64,000 nt of DNA from assembly GCF_009727055.1 (NCBI RefSeq), contig NC_052349.1, positions 94,341,340 to 94,405,339 on the forward strand. Direction: 5' to 3'. The notes under the pieces were generated by a model. That model saw only the letters and a list, made by a program, of their open reading frames with translations, was not told the origin of the DNA and made no database searches. Positions 23,067 to 35,200 of the stretch are shown here, piece after piece; position 1 is the first letter of the stretch, and every line of letters starts with the position of its first letter. The translations under genes were made by a program, and so were the position numbers. This DNA comes from Benincasa hispida. Taxonomy: Eukaryota; Streptophyta; Magnoliopsida; Cucurbitales; Cucurbitaceae.

Positions 23067-25384
23067 GTTGAGGCTGAATGTAAGGATTATTGCTGAGGAG
23101 CTAAAGGAGCTAGAGGAGGGTTTTGCGGTGATGCAAAATAAGTCTCTTCAAAAAGCAAGTGTTTCCTGAGATGCAGAGGCACCAATGGACAATGAAGGTA
23201 TTCTGTGAGACAATTAAAGTATTCATGGTTGCGCTCCACAAGTTGTCTTTGGTGACGATTGATCGTATGAGTGTTGCGATGTATGTTGATCAACGCCTCC
23301 CTTGATGTGGCGACACTGTGTTGAATATTATCAACTTGCTCCATTACTGCATCAAACCGCTAGTCAAAGTAGGCTTGTTGTTGATTGAAGAGTTATTGCT
23401 GTTGGAAGAGAAGTTGTTGTTGGGTCAGAAGTGACTGCATTTCTACTAACTCAGCAGCCTGGGAGGTTATGGAGGGTTTTGCCTGCAATGTCTCGCCAGC
23501 ATCGTTTTGGGGTTAGGCAGAGGTGCCTTCACCCAAATCGTGTGGGTCATCAACTTGCGGCGGTGGAATGGAAGGTTGCGGTAATGAAGTTGAGGATGAA
23601 GTTAGGGTTGTTGGGTGAATAATTGGGGAATTGAGAATGACGAGAAGATTGGTAAAGTGTTCGTTGTGGTGAATAATTGGGAATTGAGAATGACGAGAAG
23701 ATTGGTAAAGTGTTCGTGGAGTGGAGAAGAAGGTTGTACGGGTGGGCTCGGAGGGCTTGGAGGGCGAAATTATCAAGGGCAAAGGGTCCAAAGGTTCTAG
23801 ATCATGCATTGTTGACTCTTGGGACCTTTTCTTCCCTTGCCTTTCTCTACGTGGTCTTTAGTCTGGGTTCCTACAGCGTATTGAGGTCGATTGCGGGCCT
23901 CTTTAAGGGAGCTCAGGGAAATGTGGGGAGTCTTTGAGGAGCACCTCAAGATCTTTTATATTGATAGGTCGTGGACTTAAGCATAGGCTCTTCATCAACT
24001 CCTATTCCATTGACAGGCATAGACTTGAAACAGTCCACGGAAAGAAGTACCCACCAATGCTTTGAGCTGTCTTGTGATCAGTTGCCCTACATCAATCGGT
24101 ATGGCGCGTGCAATGCAATATACGACCATGACTTGATCCCTTGATACAGTCTTGTCATGTATGGTTGGGATTAGCTGCTTCTTGACCAAGTAGACCCAAA
24201 GCCTTCCCTCGGAAGCAAAGATTTGGATGCCAGGGTGCAGATGCCTTTGAGTGAAACACGATCACTTCGTGCCCGATTGTGTTTAATACTCTCAGCGCGT
24301 CTTCCATCTGCTACTCAGTAGGATCATCAATAAATTTTTGTTCCCGGTGCATTCGAGTTATCCTTCATTTGGTATATCTTCATTGATGTCCCTTGCGCTG
24401 AAGGACACAGTTTCTCCTTTTGAGGTCACCGCATCGCTGGTTCCATGTAGACGCCCTCTATAGAAGTCTCTCACTACCTGCGGCACAATAATGGCTGGGC
24501 ATTGGCAAAACGTGTCCAGCCATGTTCCACAATTACACTTGTGATGAGGTCAGGTAGTGGTGTCAAGACCAGGATAGAAGCGCCATCTCTATCAGCATGT
24601 CATCATTCTCTTTTCTCTTCGATGGACGCTTCTTAGCCAACGTGGGGTCGCTACTTTCTGCGATTGCTTTGCCCTTTTCTTTTGCTAACGCAAGGTGGGT
24701 TGCTTGCCTTTGTCTCTTCTCCCGCTCTCTGCGTTGTTCCTCCTTCTCGCGTTCCGCGAGTTTTTGACCCTTCTTCTTCTATAACGCCTCTTATTAGCTT
24801 CGCGCTTATTCCCCTTCTCCTCTTTCAATCTTCTCTCCTCTTCTTCCTTCTTCTTTTTCTCTTCCGCTTGTAACGACCGACCCCTAGGACTTAGGTTAGT
24901 CGTTACTAAAATAAATTCATGCATAGAATTTAAAACGACGCCCAGTTATGTTGAAATAAATGCTAATTAAAATAGAGAAGTTCAAAAGACATTTATTAAA
25001 TGCAATTGTTAAAACAATAATAGGGTACCCATAACTCGTAAAGACTATTAAAGGTATATAAAAAGAAATAATCCTTAATAATAAGTTTAAAATGATAAAA
25101 CTAAAAATTAAGGGAAAAATAAGGACTCTAAATGTCATTGATGTGGAAGCGTAAAAACTAGTCCCAATGGCTCGATCATGAATTTCGCTGCGCCATCGCC
25201 GGTGCATCTCTACCCTTACCTGAAATATCAACATAAGAAAGAATGAGTATAAATATACTCAGTAAGTAACCCCACCACTGGGGTCAGGCTAGCATTTGTG
25301 TCCTCTAAATACCCACATATGGCACATAAATACATGTAAACATATAAGAGACTGAGTCTATTCCTATTTGTAGTTAAGTATGCC

Positions 25385-25705
25385 CACAAAACTGGTGAAT
25401 CCCGAAGGAAAACACAAAACTGGTGAATCCGAAGGAAACACAAAACTGGTGAATCCCGAAAGAAACACAAAACTGGTGAATCCCGAAGGAAACACAAAAC
25501 TAGTGAATCCCGAAGGAAACACAAAACTGGTGAATCCCAAGGAACAAACTGGAATCCAAGGAAACAAAACTGGTGAATCCCGAAGGAAACACAAACTGGT
25601 GAATCCCGAAGGAAACGCAAACTGGTGAATCCGAAGAACACAAATGGCTGTATCCCAAGGAAAACACAAACTGGTGAATCCGAAGGAAACACAACTGGTG
25701 AGCAT
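25385..25705. repeat. 27-bp tandem repeat in insertion X
   Basis: About 12 copies of 'ctggtgaatcccgaaggaaacacaaaa' with small indels. A second copy of the array is at 28516-28765. In solo LTR F the unit is present only once (14243-14270). Confidence 0.9.
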
Positions 25706-26833
25706 CTAACTAATCAATGAGGATATTCACACAGTCTTAACATGCTAAGATTCACATTGTATGGTTCTAAACATACATAAAATTCCTCAATACCATGGCT
25801 GTATCACATACCCATAATTCTTATAACAACATATTATACATATCCATGTATAACTTATATCATAAGCCACAACATACAAGTATTGCTTCAATGCCACAGC
25901 AGATTAGAACATCACATATTGAAAAAACATATCATCACATACTAACGATCAAATGCTTAGGTGTGTTATTTAAACGATTCAGAACTCGTACCAGAACATA
26001 CTTTGATTACAGATCATACTATCAATCAAACATGCTAACAAGTTACCATAACATACACTCACCATGCTAGTATACAACTAAGCCTGGCCCGTGGCAGTTC
26101 TAGTGGTAAGATTACTTACTCAAATAAAATTCCAAAGTTAAGTCAAGGAACAAACTCCTTTCTAGCTTTCCACAACTTTTTAATGAGATCCTAGAACATG
26201 GACAAAAATTGATCTTACCTTTAAGTCCAATTTTTAAACATTAAATCATTCCCAAATTACCGGCACAAACTTACCCAAAAGCTTGTCAAAACCACATCCA
26301 AATCCTCTTGACACCACACTTTTTGACTTCAAAGTTTCTCCAAAACTCGATTTTAAAGCCCAACAAATATGTGTCAATAGATTGAAGTAGAACACATTTA
26401 GCCAATAAATCCAATTAAAATAGCACAAAACTTACCCCAAATCACCAAGTTCCGACGACCCTTATTATTGGCAGCACAAACGATGAGAAACGACGGATCT
26501 AAAGCACCTTTACATGACTGACGGCGAGCGACCAAAGTGAGGCGTAGTGGTGGCCGCTGGGGTATGGGTCGGATCTGGGCGTGAATGACAGCGAAACTCG
26601 AGACTCTGGGCGACGACCTACAACCATGGAGACCAAGCGCGAGCTGGCGAGTGGTACATTGAGGTTCGACGGTCCGGAGACGCGGTTGAGGAGAATCATA
26701 CGAAGATGGCATAGACGGAGTGACTGGGTTTATGCAAAAGCGCGGCGCACGGTAACATCCGATTTCTGATTTGGGCAGCGAGCTGAAGGCTAGGCGGTGT
26801 GGCTGAGAGAGTTTCGACTCAGATCTGGGGACT

Positions 26834-26858
26834 NNNNNNNNNNNNNNNNNNNNNNNNN
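26834..26858. other. Assembly gap (25 N)
   Basis: A run of 25 N. Sequence on its right repeats sequence from 23719 onward, so it marks a failed join. Confidence 0.99.
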
Positions 26859-28765
26859 GAGTGGAGAAGAAGGTTTACGGGTGGGCTCGGAGGGCTTGGA
26901 GGCGAAATTATCAAGGGCAAAGGGTCCAAAGGTTCTAGATCATGCATTGTTGACTCTTGGGACCTTTTCTTTTTCCCTTGCCTTCTCTACGTGGTCTTTA
27001 GTCTGGGTTCCTACAGCGTATTGAGGTCGATTGCGGGCTCTTTAAGGGAGCTCAGGAAATGTGGGGAGTCTTTGAGGAGCAACCCTCAAGATTTTATATT
27101 ATGAGGTCGTGGACTTAAGCATAGGCTCTTCATCAACTCCTATTCCCATTGACAGGCATAGACCTTGAAACAGTCCACGAAAGAAGTACCCACACAATGC
27201 TTTGAGCTGTTCTGTGATCAGTTGCCCTACATCAATCGGTATGCCGCGTGCAATGCAATATACGACCATGACTTGATCCCTTGATACAGTCTTGTCATGT
27301 ATGGTTGGGATTAGCTGCTTCTTGACCAAGTTAGACCCAAAGCCTTCCCTCCGGAAGCAAAGATTTGGATGCCAGGGTGCAGATGCCTTTGAGTGAAACA
27401 CGATCACTTCGTGCCCGATTGTGTTAATACTCTCAGCGCGTCTTTCCATCTGCTACTCAGTAGGATCATCAATAAATTTGTTCCGGTGCATTCGAGTTAT
27501 CCTTCATTTGGTATATCTTCATTGATGTCCCTTGCGCTGAAGGACACAGTTTCTCCTTTGAAGGTCACCGCATCGCTGGTTCCATGTAGACGCCCTCTAT
27601 AGAAGTCTCTCACTACCTGCGGCACAATAATGGCTGGGCATTGGCAAAAGTGTCCAGCCATGTTCCACAATTACACTGTGATGAGTCAGGTAGTGGTGTC
27701 AACCCAGGATAGAAAGCCCATCTCTATCAGCATGTCATCATTCTCTTTCTCTTCGATGGACGCTTCTTAGCAACGTGGGGTCGCTACTTTCTGCGATTGC
27801 TTTGCCCTTTTCTTTTGCTAACTGCAAGGTGGGTTGCTTGCCTTTGTCTCTTCTCCCGCTCTCTGCGTTGTTCCTCCTTCTCGCGTTCCGCGAGTTTTTG
27901 ACCCTCTTCTTCTATAAGCGCCTCTTATTAGCTTCGCGTTATTCCCCTTCTCCTCTTTCAATCTTCTCTCCTCTTCTTCCTTCTTCTTTTTCTCTTCCGC
28001 TTTGAACGACCGACCCCTAGGACTTAGGTTAGTCGTTACTAAATAAATTCATGCATAGAATTTAAAACGACGCCCAGTTATGTTGAAATAAAATGCTAAT
28101 TAAAATAAGAGAAGTTCAAAAGACATTTATTAATGCAATTGTTAAAACAATAATAGGTACCCATAACTCGTTAAAACTATTAAAAAGTATATAAAAAGAA
28201 ATAATCCTTAATAATAAGTTAAAATGATAAAACTAAAAATTAAGGGAAAAATAAGGATCTTAAATGTCAATGATGTGGAAGCGTAAAAACTAGTCCCAAT
28301 GGCTCGATCATGAATTTCGCTGCGCCATCGCCGGTGCATCTCTACCCTTACCTGAAATATCAACATAAGAAAGAATGAGTAATAATATACTCAGTAAGTA
28401 ACCCCACCACTGGGGTCAGGCTAGGCATTTGTGTCCTCTAAATACCCACATATGGCACATAAATAATGTAAACTATAAGAGACTGAGTCTTATTCCTATT
28501 TGTAGTTAAGTATGCCCACAAAACTGGTGATCCCGAAGGAAACACAAAACTGGTGAATCCCGAAGGAAACAACAAAACTGGTGAATCCCGAAGGAAACAC
28601 AAAACTGGTGAATCCCGAAGGAAACACAAAACTAGTGAATCCCGAAGAGAAACACAAAAACTTGTGAATCCAAAGAAACACAAAACTGGTGAATCCCGAA
28701 GGAAAACACAAACGGTGAAAATCCCGAAGGAAAACACAAACTGGTGATCCCGAAGGAAACCAAAC
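26859..28765. repeat. Second copy of 23719-25700 (probable misassembly)
   Basis: From 'gagtggagaagaaggtt' onward this repeats 23719-25700 in the same orientation: the accessory-ORF part of element D, the CGCTT target site, the start of insertion X and the 27-bp array. Differences are mostly 1-2 nt indels in homopolymers, not substitutions. It starts directly at the N gap. ORFs in it duplicate those of the first copy and should not be counted twice. Confidence 0.8.
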
Positions 28766-30505
28766 TGGTGAATTCCGAGGAGACGAGGCTGAGTGACTGA
28801 GGCGGCAACGGAGCAATGGAGGTCGGGGAGGGGGTCTCGGTGGCTACTAGAAGAAAGAGGGGAGAGAAAGAAAAGAAAAAAAGAAAGAAAAGAGAGAAAA
28901 AAAAAGAAAGAAAAGGGAAGGATTAAATAAAATAAAAATAAAATAATATATTTTATTTTATTTATTTTATTCTTTTCCTAATCCCCATTATTTTCTTAAA
29001 TTCCCTCATTTTCAAATTTGGAATTAATTCCTGTTATCAATTTCCAACATAAATTTCCAACTTCAATAATCAAATTACAGTAATTACTCTTAAATGTCCA
29101 AAATTCCAAAAAAAAAACCCTCAAACTAATGAAAATTACTGAAATTCCAAATAATAAAGTTGTTGAAATTACATTATTACTAAAAAAATGTGTGGGGTGT
29201 TACACGCTTCTTCTTCTCTTTCTTCTCTCTCAAATTCTTCTACAAATTGCTCGGAGGCCAGCAACAGACGATGTTCCTCTTCGCGCCTCCTTATCCCTTC
29301 GAGCCTTGCGAGTTCATTATTACTGCGCATTTCCTTATCTTGCAGTCTTCTTCTGCGATTTCCTTCTGCCATGATGAGTTTTGCGCATTCCATTTTCTCT
29401 TGCTTCTCCTCCTCTTCTTTTCTTCTTCTTTATTTTTCTTCTAGTGCGATGATTAATCTTTGAGGGTCAATAGTAGACCCTTGCGGTGCATTCTCCTTGC
29501 GACGCTGCATCAAGGGGGGCAGCTTCTCTTTCTTTGCCTTCCTCTGTCGCAACCATTTGCGTTGTTTCAGGTTGCATCAACTCCATCAATTGCGCTGTTT
29601 CCCCCTATCCTCCCTTATGGAGGTCGATTATCCATCCTTTTCTAGGCTTGCAGCCCTCTGCTTCTTTTCTTAGGCGCCTTTCTTCACGTCGGCACATTAT
29701 TCTTTCTTCCTTCTCTTTCTTCTTCCTTTCCTTCTTCTCTTCCTCATCTTCGTCATCATCCTTCTTTTCTTTATTCTTTTTCTCCTTGCGATGATGAGAA
29801 GACTCAGCCTCTCCAGCCTTTCTCCCTTTGCTTTTCTTCTTCTTCTTTTTCTCTTCAACTACTTTTGGTTGCATCTCCACTGCAACCTCATCCATCGCAA
29901 CTTCAGCCACCGCAGTCTTCTCCACCAAAACCTCCTCCACCGCAACTTTGGATGTTCCGTCATAGGTTCCTACGTTGGTAGTTACCTTAGGAGTCTCTAA
30001 AGCCAGAGTGCCTTTTTCTATCTCTTCTTCATTCACCACCACTGCCTCTAGCACCATCACCTCTTCATTCACCACCACTGCCACCTCCTCCATAGACAGT
30101 GGTTGGTTTATAACCACTGTCTTGGGTAATCCCCCTCCTTGCTCCAGATTGCTCAGAATGTTACCAAACACCTCTGTATCATCGCGTCTCTTATTCTCAC
30201 TCTCAGTTGAGACGAAAAGAGTTGGAACTGGTGTGCTCTTGGTGCTTTTCCCCCTCTTGAACTGAGGAGGTCTGACGGCTAAGGGGTTTCTCTGGGTTCT
30301 ACCGGCGATTCAGACGGTGTGGGTTTGGGCAGCAAGTCAGCGACTAGCAAAAAGGAATGCTGCCTCTCGCATGGCGATTTGGTCAGAGGAAGAGGTTGAT
30401 GGTGAAGCAGAGCATTGGGAAGCTTGGTTGGCCATTGATGATAGCTTGGGAAGACTGGAAAAATCGTTGGGTTTCTGGGAAGAAGAAGGCTTCGTATGCT
30501 GGGCG

Positions 30506-30592
30506 CTAGGGTTTTCAGTTTGCCAAAATGAGGTAAAGAATTCACAGACGGGGAAGGGTTCCTATATATAGGTTGGGCCATAGTGGGCCCAA
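30506..30592 (-). promoter_or_regulatory. Internal promoter-like block, element D
   Basis: On the minus strand: ATTGGGCC-CACTAT-GGCCCAAC (inverted repeat), then CCTATATATAGG, then about 55 bp later the telo-box AAACCCTAG, about 70 bp before the accessory ATG at 30435. B and C have the same order. TGGGCC (site II) and AAACCCTA motifs are known plant promoter elements; activity here is inferred. Confidence 0.6.
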
Positions 30593-31429
30593 TGCATTTT
30601 TTGTTGTGATAGGTCTCGAGACACTCAAAAGGCCCATTGCTCGAACTTTCCTCATTTATGAAATTTCAGAAAAACGCCTTTCATCTGCAGAATCATCATT
30701 GCTTTGGGATACGAAACGATTGGACTCCTCAAATGACAAAAAGAATTTTCTTTAATGTTTTATTCGAATGGACGCAAGGTAAAGATTAACACAATATGTT
30801 CACCAATGCAACTGCATCTTCGTAGAGGACGAGCAACAACGCATGCATCCCCCCTTTAACTAAGCATATTTCTAGAGGATCGGGCGCACGGTAATGCTAC
30901 CAGTGCAACACTACCTTAACATAGTGCATTTAGCCAAAGACGGGCAAAGGACATATAAGCACGCAACACACCCCTCAGCTTCAATGCATCCGAGTTGGAT
31001 GAACGCAAAGCGTATCTTGTTGATTCAAGATGCGTCCATCATTGCCTTGCATACTCGATGTTGATTGTTTCATTTCATTTCATTTTATTTTTTTCATCAA
31101 CGCAAAGTAGTGTGGCTTGCGGTAATAAATTTCTCTTTATTTCTTAATCATTCACCAATTAAGGACTAACGCATTAATTACAAAAAAGGTTAAGAGAATT
31201 AAAGGCGGTATAGAAATAAATGCAAGGGGAAATAAATGAAGAATTAAATTCATAAAGTCAAGAAATGAATTAAATGAAGAGGTAAAGACAAAATTCAGGA
31301 ATTCAATAAGACAGAAATTTAAAGAAAGCATTAAACATAGATGTGAGATATGGACTAGAAGATGCGTTTCTTTGACTGAGCGCAATCTACATCTCTGCAG
31401 GCGGTCCAGCTTGCTTGCCCAATGTCCTA
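30593..31429 (-). other. Spacer between gag and accessory ORF, element D
   Basis: Homologous to 48111-49014 (B) and 59881-60740 (C). It contains phrases such as 'gaggacgagcaacaacgcatgc' and 'agacgggcaaaggac', but no ORF with recognisable product. Reverse transcriptase, RNase H and integrase would be expected here in an autonomous element; none is present. Confidence 0.7.
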
Positions 31430-32938
31430 GGGACATTAGTCCTTTCCATTGGATCCCGAGGCTTCTGAGCTGCTGGGCAACGTTCCTGGTGCTCTATTTC
31501 TCAGCTCAGATGCCAGTTGGCCCACTTGGATCTCCAAGTTTCGAATTGAAGATGCCTACGCTTGCATTACTGCATCATTTTTGTCCATATATTGTTTAAG
31601 TAGGGCCTCCAATGAGCTTCCAGAGGTGTTCGAAGATGAGGGTTGCTAGTTATGCGATTGCCTTGGTTGCCCCTGGTTCGAGTTATGGTGAAAAGGAGGA
31701 TTTCCTCGATTGCCACTCTAATGGTTGATTGACCCCCCATGGTTAGAATTACCTCCCCAACCGAGGTTAGGATGGCTTCTCCAGCCAGGATTGTAGGTGT
31801 TGCTGAAGGGGTTGTTTTGGATGGCATCATACTTGCTGAAGATTCGATGGCACTCATTTCTGCTACATGAGGGCACCTAGCCATTCCTCCACAATTAAAG
31901 CAACTATATTGCGGCCACATTGAGCCGAGTGCAGCGGGTTGCGCTGATATTTTAGACGGCTCTTATGATTGATTTTCATCGATTGAAGGATGGAGGTCCA
32001 CCGCAGCCATCTGAGCGGCCAATGTGTTCATTGTCTCCGCAGGGACAATGGCCTTTTCATTCTTTCTTCTTTCGGGTGCCTTCGACCTCCATAGCATCAT
32101 CAATCACGTCATCCATGTTCTGCGATATGCGGTCAAGGATGACTTTCGCCTCAAGTATATGTTTTTGTCCATAAAACCTCCTGCTGCGGAGGCGTCAGCA
32201 ACAGCCTGCGTCGATCTATTCAGGTCGTTATAAAAGGTCTCCATCAAAACGCAATCGAGTATCCCGATATGCGGGCAGTTTTTCACCAATCTTCTAAATC
32301 GCACCCAGGTAGTGCTCAGGGTCTCATTCTCTATTTTCTCAAAATTCAGCACGTCCTTTCATCGCCTTGTGTTAATGGCCGGCGGGAAGAACTTCTTCAT
32401 GAATCGCTCCACCAGTTGATCCCATGATGTGATCTCGTTTGGCTCTAGTGAGTGAGCCAACCCACCTTTTGGCTTCGTCCCTCAAAGTGTAAGGGAAAAA
32501 ATACAGTCTAATACCCTCTGGGGTTATGCTATGTAATGAGAAGTTACCGCACATTTCGACAAAGCTGGTCATGTGGGCGTGCGAGTCTTCACCTTGTAGA
32601 TCCCCAAATTGCCCTGCATTTTGGATCATTTGTAGCATGACCGGCTTTATTTCGAACCTTGCATTCTTCTCAACAACAGGTCTTGAAATCCCAGGCGAAA
32701 AGTCATACAGGTTGGGTGCCACATAATTCCTCATGGGGATGTTGCGATCAGCGACCAGGAAAATAGGATCCTGTGCAAGTTATACAGCCTATTGATTTAC
32801 TACGGGAACTGCATTATCGTTATTATCTGCCATACTCGCTGCTTTCTTTTACCTTATCTGATTCTGACATGGCCGTGCACGAAAGGTACGCTCGATCTCA
32901 GGGTTAGCTTCGAATTTTGGTTCAGCACCAGTACTCAT
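31430..32938 (-). pseudogene. Gypsy (Athila-like) gag, element D
   Basis: The ATG at 32938 (MSTGAEP) aligns with the starts of the B and C gag. The core reads NIPMRNYVAPNLYDFSPGISRPVVEKNARFEIKP in sequence, then MLQMIQNAGQFGDLQGEDSHAHMTSFVEMCGNF and LYFFPYTLRDEAKRWVGSL, the standard retrotransposon-gag fold (family: FEIKP..IQ..QF.G...EDPH.HL..F.E.C). Downstream comes a zinc-knuckle region (CFNCGGMARC, degenerate), then a Gly/Asn/Gln-rich tail and IQVGQLASELRN. A frameshift after RWVGSL and several stops break it. Gag forms the virus-like particle and binds RNA. No protease follows. Confidence 0.85.
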
Positions 32939-33034
32939 AAATCGTCAAGCTGCTTTCCGCGTTGAATAGCCAGTACAACGAGATCTGTCCTACAAACAAC
33001 ACAAACATACTCAAACAATAAACCGTTAACCAAT

Positions 33035-33051
33035 CCCCGGCAATGATGCCA
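33035..33051 (-). promoter_or_regulatory. Primer-binding site 2 (tRNA-Asp), element D
   Basis: Minus strand TGGCATCATTGCCGGGG, three mismatches to the tRNA-Asp complement, next to the LTR end 'gtgtcaaca'. A second PBS-like sequence (TGGCGTCGTTGTCGGGG, plus 33112-33128) lies about 77 bp away inside the LTR. Confidence 0.7.
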
Positions 33052-33057
33052 TAAACT

Positions 33058-34952
33058 TGTTGACACAAATTTTAATCTATAAGCAACAAGTCCATGTCCC
33101 CGTTACCAGTTCCCCGACAACGACGCCATAAACTTGTTACGCAATTTTTTTTAGATGTGAAACTACAATGAAAGGTTCAAGTTCATGCGATACTACTTCA
33201 AGAGATGCATTAATAATGAATGTTCTTGTTGTACGCTGTGCGTTGTCACAAGTTTCCTTGCATTGGAACCAAGTGTAATTCCATCGCAAGTTTCTCGGTG
33301 TGATCCAAGGTTGAACACAGGGACTGTTTGAGGTTATTGCATTATGTTTGTGATACATGTGACCAAGGGTTTTTTTCAATTTATAAAAGAGTTGTGTACA
33401 AGTATTTAAACATGTGGTAAAGTAAAGTAAAGTAGTAAAAATGCGATAATAAAATAAATTGCGATAAAGTAAATCTAAACTAAGATGATACAAGATATAG
33501 GTTTCATGATACAAGATACCAAGGTTGAGGCTGACTGTGAAGATTATACAAAGATCGTGTTATGCGGTGGAAAGTGTTATGTGTGAAGCAGAAAAAGAAA
33601 AGATAATTAATACAAATAGTGCAAGTTCTTTAATTGCATTAAAGATACAAGTACGGTTCCATTTTTCCCTTGGCGTACACCTCTTAGTGATTGGCCGCGT
33701 TCCCACATCTCTGTGGTGAACAGGGATGAACGTAATGAACACAAGGTTGCTTTCATCTCTGGAAGTACTACTCACTTTAGTTAACACATTCTTCTAACCT
33801 TATCTCGACAGATCAGAATGACATCTTCACTTCTGCTCTCATAGATGAAGATGTCGTCTAGCATGCCTTAGTTAAATGCATTTATCTCTTTATCACAGAT
33901 TAAGTTACTCGTTTAATTCATCTTAGTTACCAAGGGATTAAGAAAACTTCATGCAGAAAACGATTAATGGAGGAAAAAAATAGACAAAGAAGTGGAAATG
34001 GCAATGATCCAGACAATTCAATAAAACTATTTAGCGTCTGATACATGATTTGTGAATGAGGAGATTAAGAGAATGAAATACAATTGATGAAAATAGAGTT
34101 AGAAACAAATATAAATAAACGACAACGTCTTAGCACCGATCTGGATGGAGATTTTCTTGCTGATGTGGATGGATCGTGCGGAAGGATGAGCTTCCCTCTC
34201 AGGCTTGCTCAACCGGTAGTAGGGATTTAAGCACAGAGCTTCACGATGGGGATTTGGCAGAATTACACTGAGACTCACCTCTCAGCCTTGTCTCTTCTCT
34301 TCCTGGATTTCTTCCGATCAGTACTCAACTCAGCCTCTCTATCAATAATCTAGCATCAATTAGCCCTCGTATCAAGTATATCTTCTCTTAATTCTATGGA
34401 GGTATTTATAGGAGAAAAGCTTTGACTCTTGGCTTGTGGACCCCACTTATTGTTATGGAAATTCCAAAGATGGAGGAATAAATATTCCTTCTATTATGCA
34501 ACCAGACCGTCAAATCTGCACAACGGTTAGTTGTACACGTGTCACAATCCTCCGCGTTTGCGTTGCTCAACTGCATCTTTCGATCGGGTGCTCTCATGCG
34601 GTGTTATTTTTATTACCGCATGCGGTTGAAATTCAGCTCTGGATCGACTGTCGCATTGCGCCGTCATTGCATTAATCGTCTCTTCATTGTTGATTGACGG
34701 GCGCAATGTGACAGAGATGCGTTGTTCAGTTTCTCGTTGAGCCTTGATCGCAAGCGGTGACTTGGTTTCCTGCAAAATAGAGTAGAAATATCCTCTTCTA
34801 CCATCTTAATGATGTTAGTGGGTGTAATTGTGATAATTTATAATTATTGTATTTCCTAGTTAATTTTCATACAATCAACGCATATTTTCTCTCTTTTGGT
34901 AGTAATATCTGAATAAGGTAGCATAAATAACTTGTATTTTTACAAGTTATCA
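33058..34952 (-). mobile_element. 5' LTR of element D
   Basis: On the minus strand it runs from TGATAACTTGTAAAAATACAAGTTAT (34952) to AAATTTGTGTCAACA (33058), 1895 bp. It has a terminal hairpin, the palindrome ACCGCATGCGGT at 34615-34626, a TATA box (minus CCTATAAATACC, plus 34401-34412) and the 'gttgaacacaggga' block near 33310. It is inserted in the pol gene of element A, whose RT fragment starts immediately to its right. Confidence 0.85.
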
Positions 34953-34955
34953 GTG

Positions 34956-35200
34956 CTATTAGTATCAGAGCTATAGTTAACGCATACTTCAATGTTTCAA
35001 ATCCGTCGAGGCAGTTGTCATTAAATACATAGGGCCGGTTCGCTTCTAATAGTGCACTCAGAGGACGCGCAATCTGAGAAAACCCTTTTACGAATCTTCT
35101 GTAGAAGCCTGCATGTCCTAGAAAACTTCGTAATGCTTTCACATTTGATGGTGGAGGAGGTTTAGCTATGATATCTGAAGGATCTCTTATCGAATAGTTC
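34956..35200 (-). pseudogene. Gypsy RT C-terminal fragment (element A pol, upstream half)
   Basis: Minus-strand frame reading IAKPPPPSNVKALRSFLGHAG, FYRRFVKGFSQIARPLSALL and YVFNDNCLDGFETLKYALTIALILIA. This is the thumb/connection region between RT and RNase H of Gypsy elements (family: V..FLGHAGFYRRFI..FSKIA.PL..LL...F.....C..AF..LK..L..API). It stops at D's LTR (34952). The RNase H continuation ([16 protein letters not shown]) lies at 22484, on the other side of D, so the two pieces are halves of one gene. To the right of 35200 the RT reading is lost. Confidence 0.85.

Larger units (their letters stand above)
24865..29209. mobile_element. LTR insertion X (family of solo LTR F), misassembled
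   Basis: The left end (24870) begins GTAACGACCGACCCC and the right end (29204) is GGGGTGTTACA, with the 5-bp repeat CGCTT at 24865-24869 and 29205-29209. The family matches solo LTR F ('cagtaagtaaccccac(t/c)actggggtcaggctag', 'ggcccgt..gcagttctag(t/a)ggtaagattacttac'). The region contains an N gap and a second copy of the left half, so the true insertion is probably about 2.4 kb: 24870-26833 plus about 28775-29204. The left end lacks one T here and another base in the second copy (TGAACGACC), which suggests read errors around an original TGTAACGACC. Confidence 0.7.
23087..30435 (-). pseudogene. Accessory ORF of element D, split by insertion X
   Basis: The start is the ATG at 30435 (MANQASQ; the B and C copies start MVDQTSQ and MAD), just below the promoter-like block. 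It has a Ser/Pro-rich N-terminus with IAMREAAFLFAS, then a Val/Glu stretch and a Lys/Glu coiled-coil-like region (30171 to about 29210, e.g. EEKKKKKKSKGRKAGEAESS). Insertion X with its TSD CGCTT interrupts it at 29205. Coding resumes at 24864: Lys/Glu tail, then the conserved domain (KKQLIPTIHDKTVSRDQVMVVYCIAR...PIDVGQLI near 24189-24000), a Pro-rich linker, and the C-terminal helical part (VDNIQHSVATSREALINIHRN...QRQLVERNHEYFNCLTEYLH) ending ...APQQ at 23087-23089. Stops and frameshifts are frequent. A second, misassembled partial copy lies at 26859-28003. Function unknown. Confidence 0.75.

Noticed and set aside
24664..24873. Plus-strand Leu/Phe-rich ORFs near 24700, 27800 and 29200-29800
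   Set aside because: They are antisense to the Lys/Glu-rich part of the minus-strand accessory ORF of element D.
25385..25705. Possible CRISPR-like array
   Set aside because: The 27-bp units are directly adjacent without unique spacers and lie within a plant LTR; it is a minisatellite.
25228..25705. Minus-strand ORFs with repeated 'FGFTSF/CVFLRDSPV' peptides
   Set aside because: They are translation of the 27-bp minisatellite (nine codons per unit), which stays open in several frames.
34957..34972. Copia-type primer-binding site 'ctattagtatcagagc'
   Set aside because: On the opposite strand it is the in-frame continuation of the Gypsy RT fragment (ALTIALILIA). The match to the PBS is coincidental.
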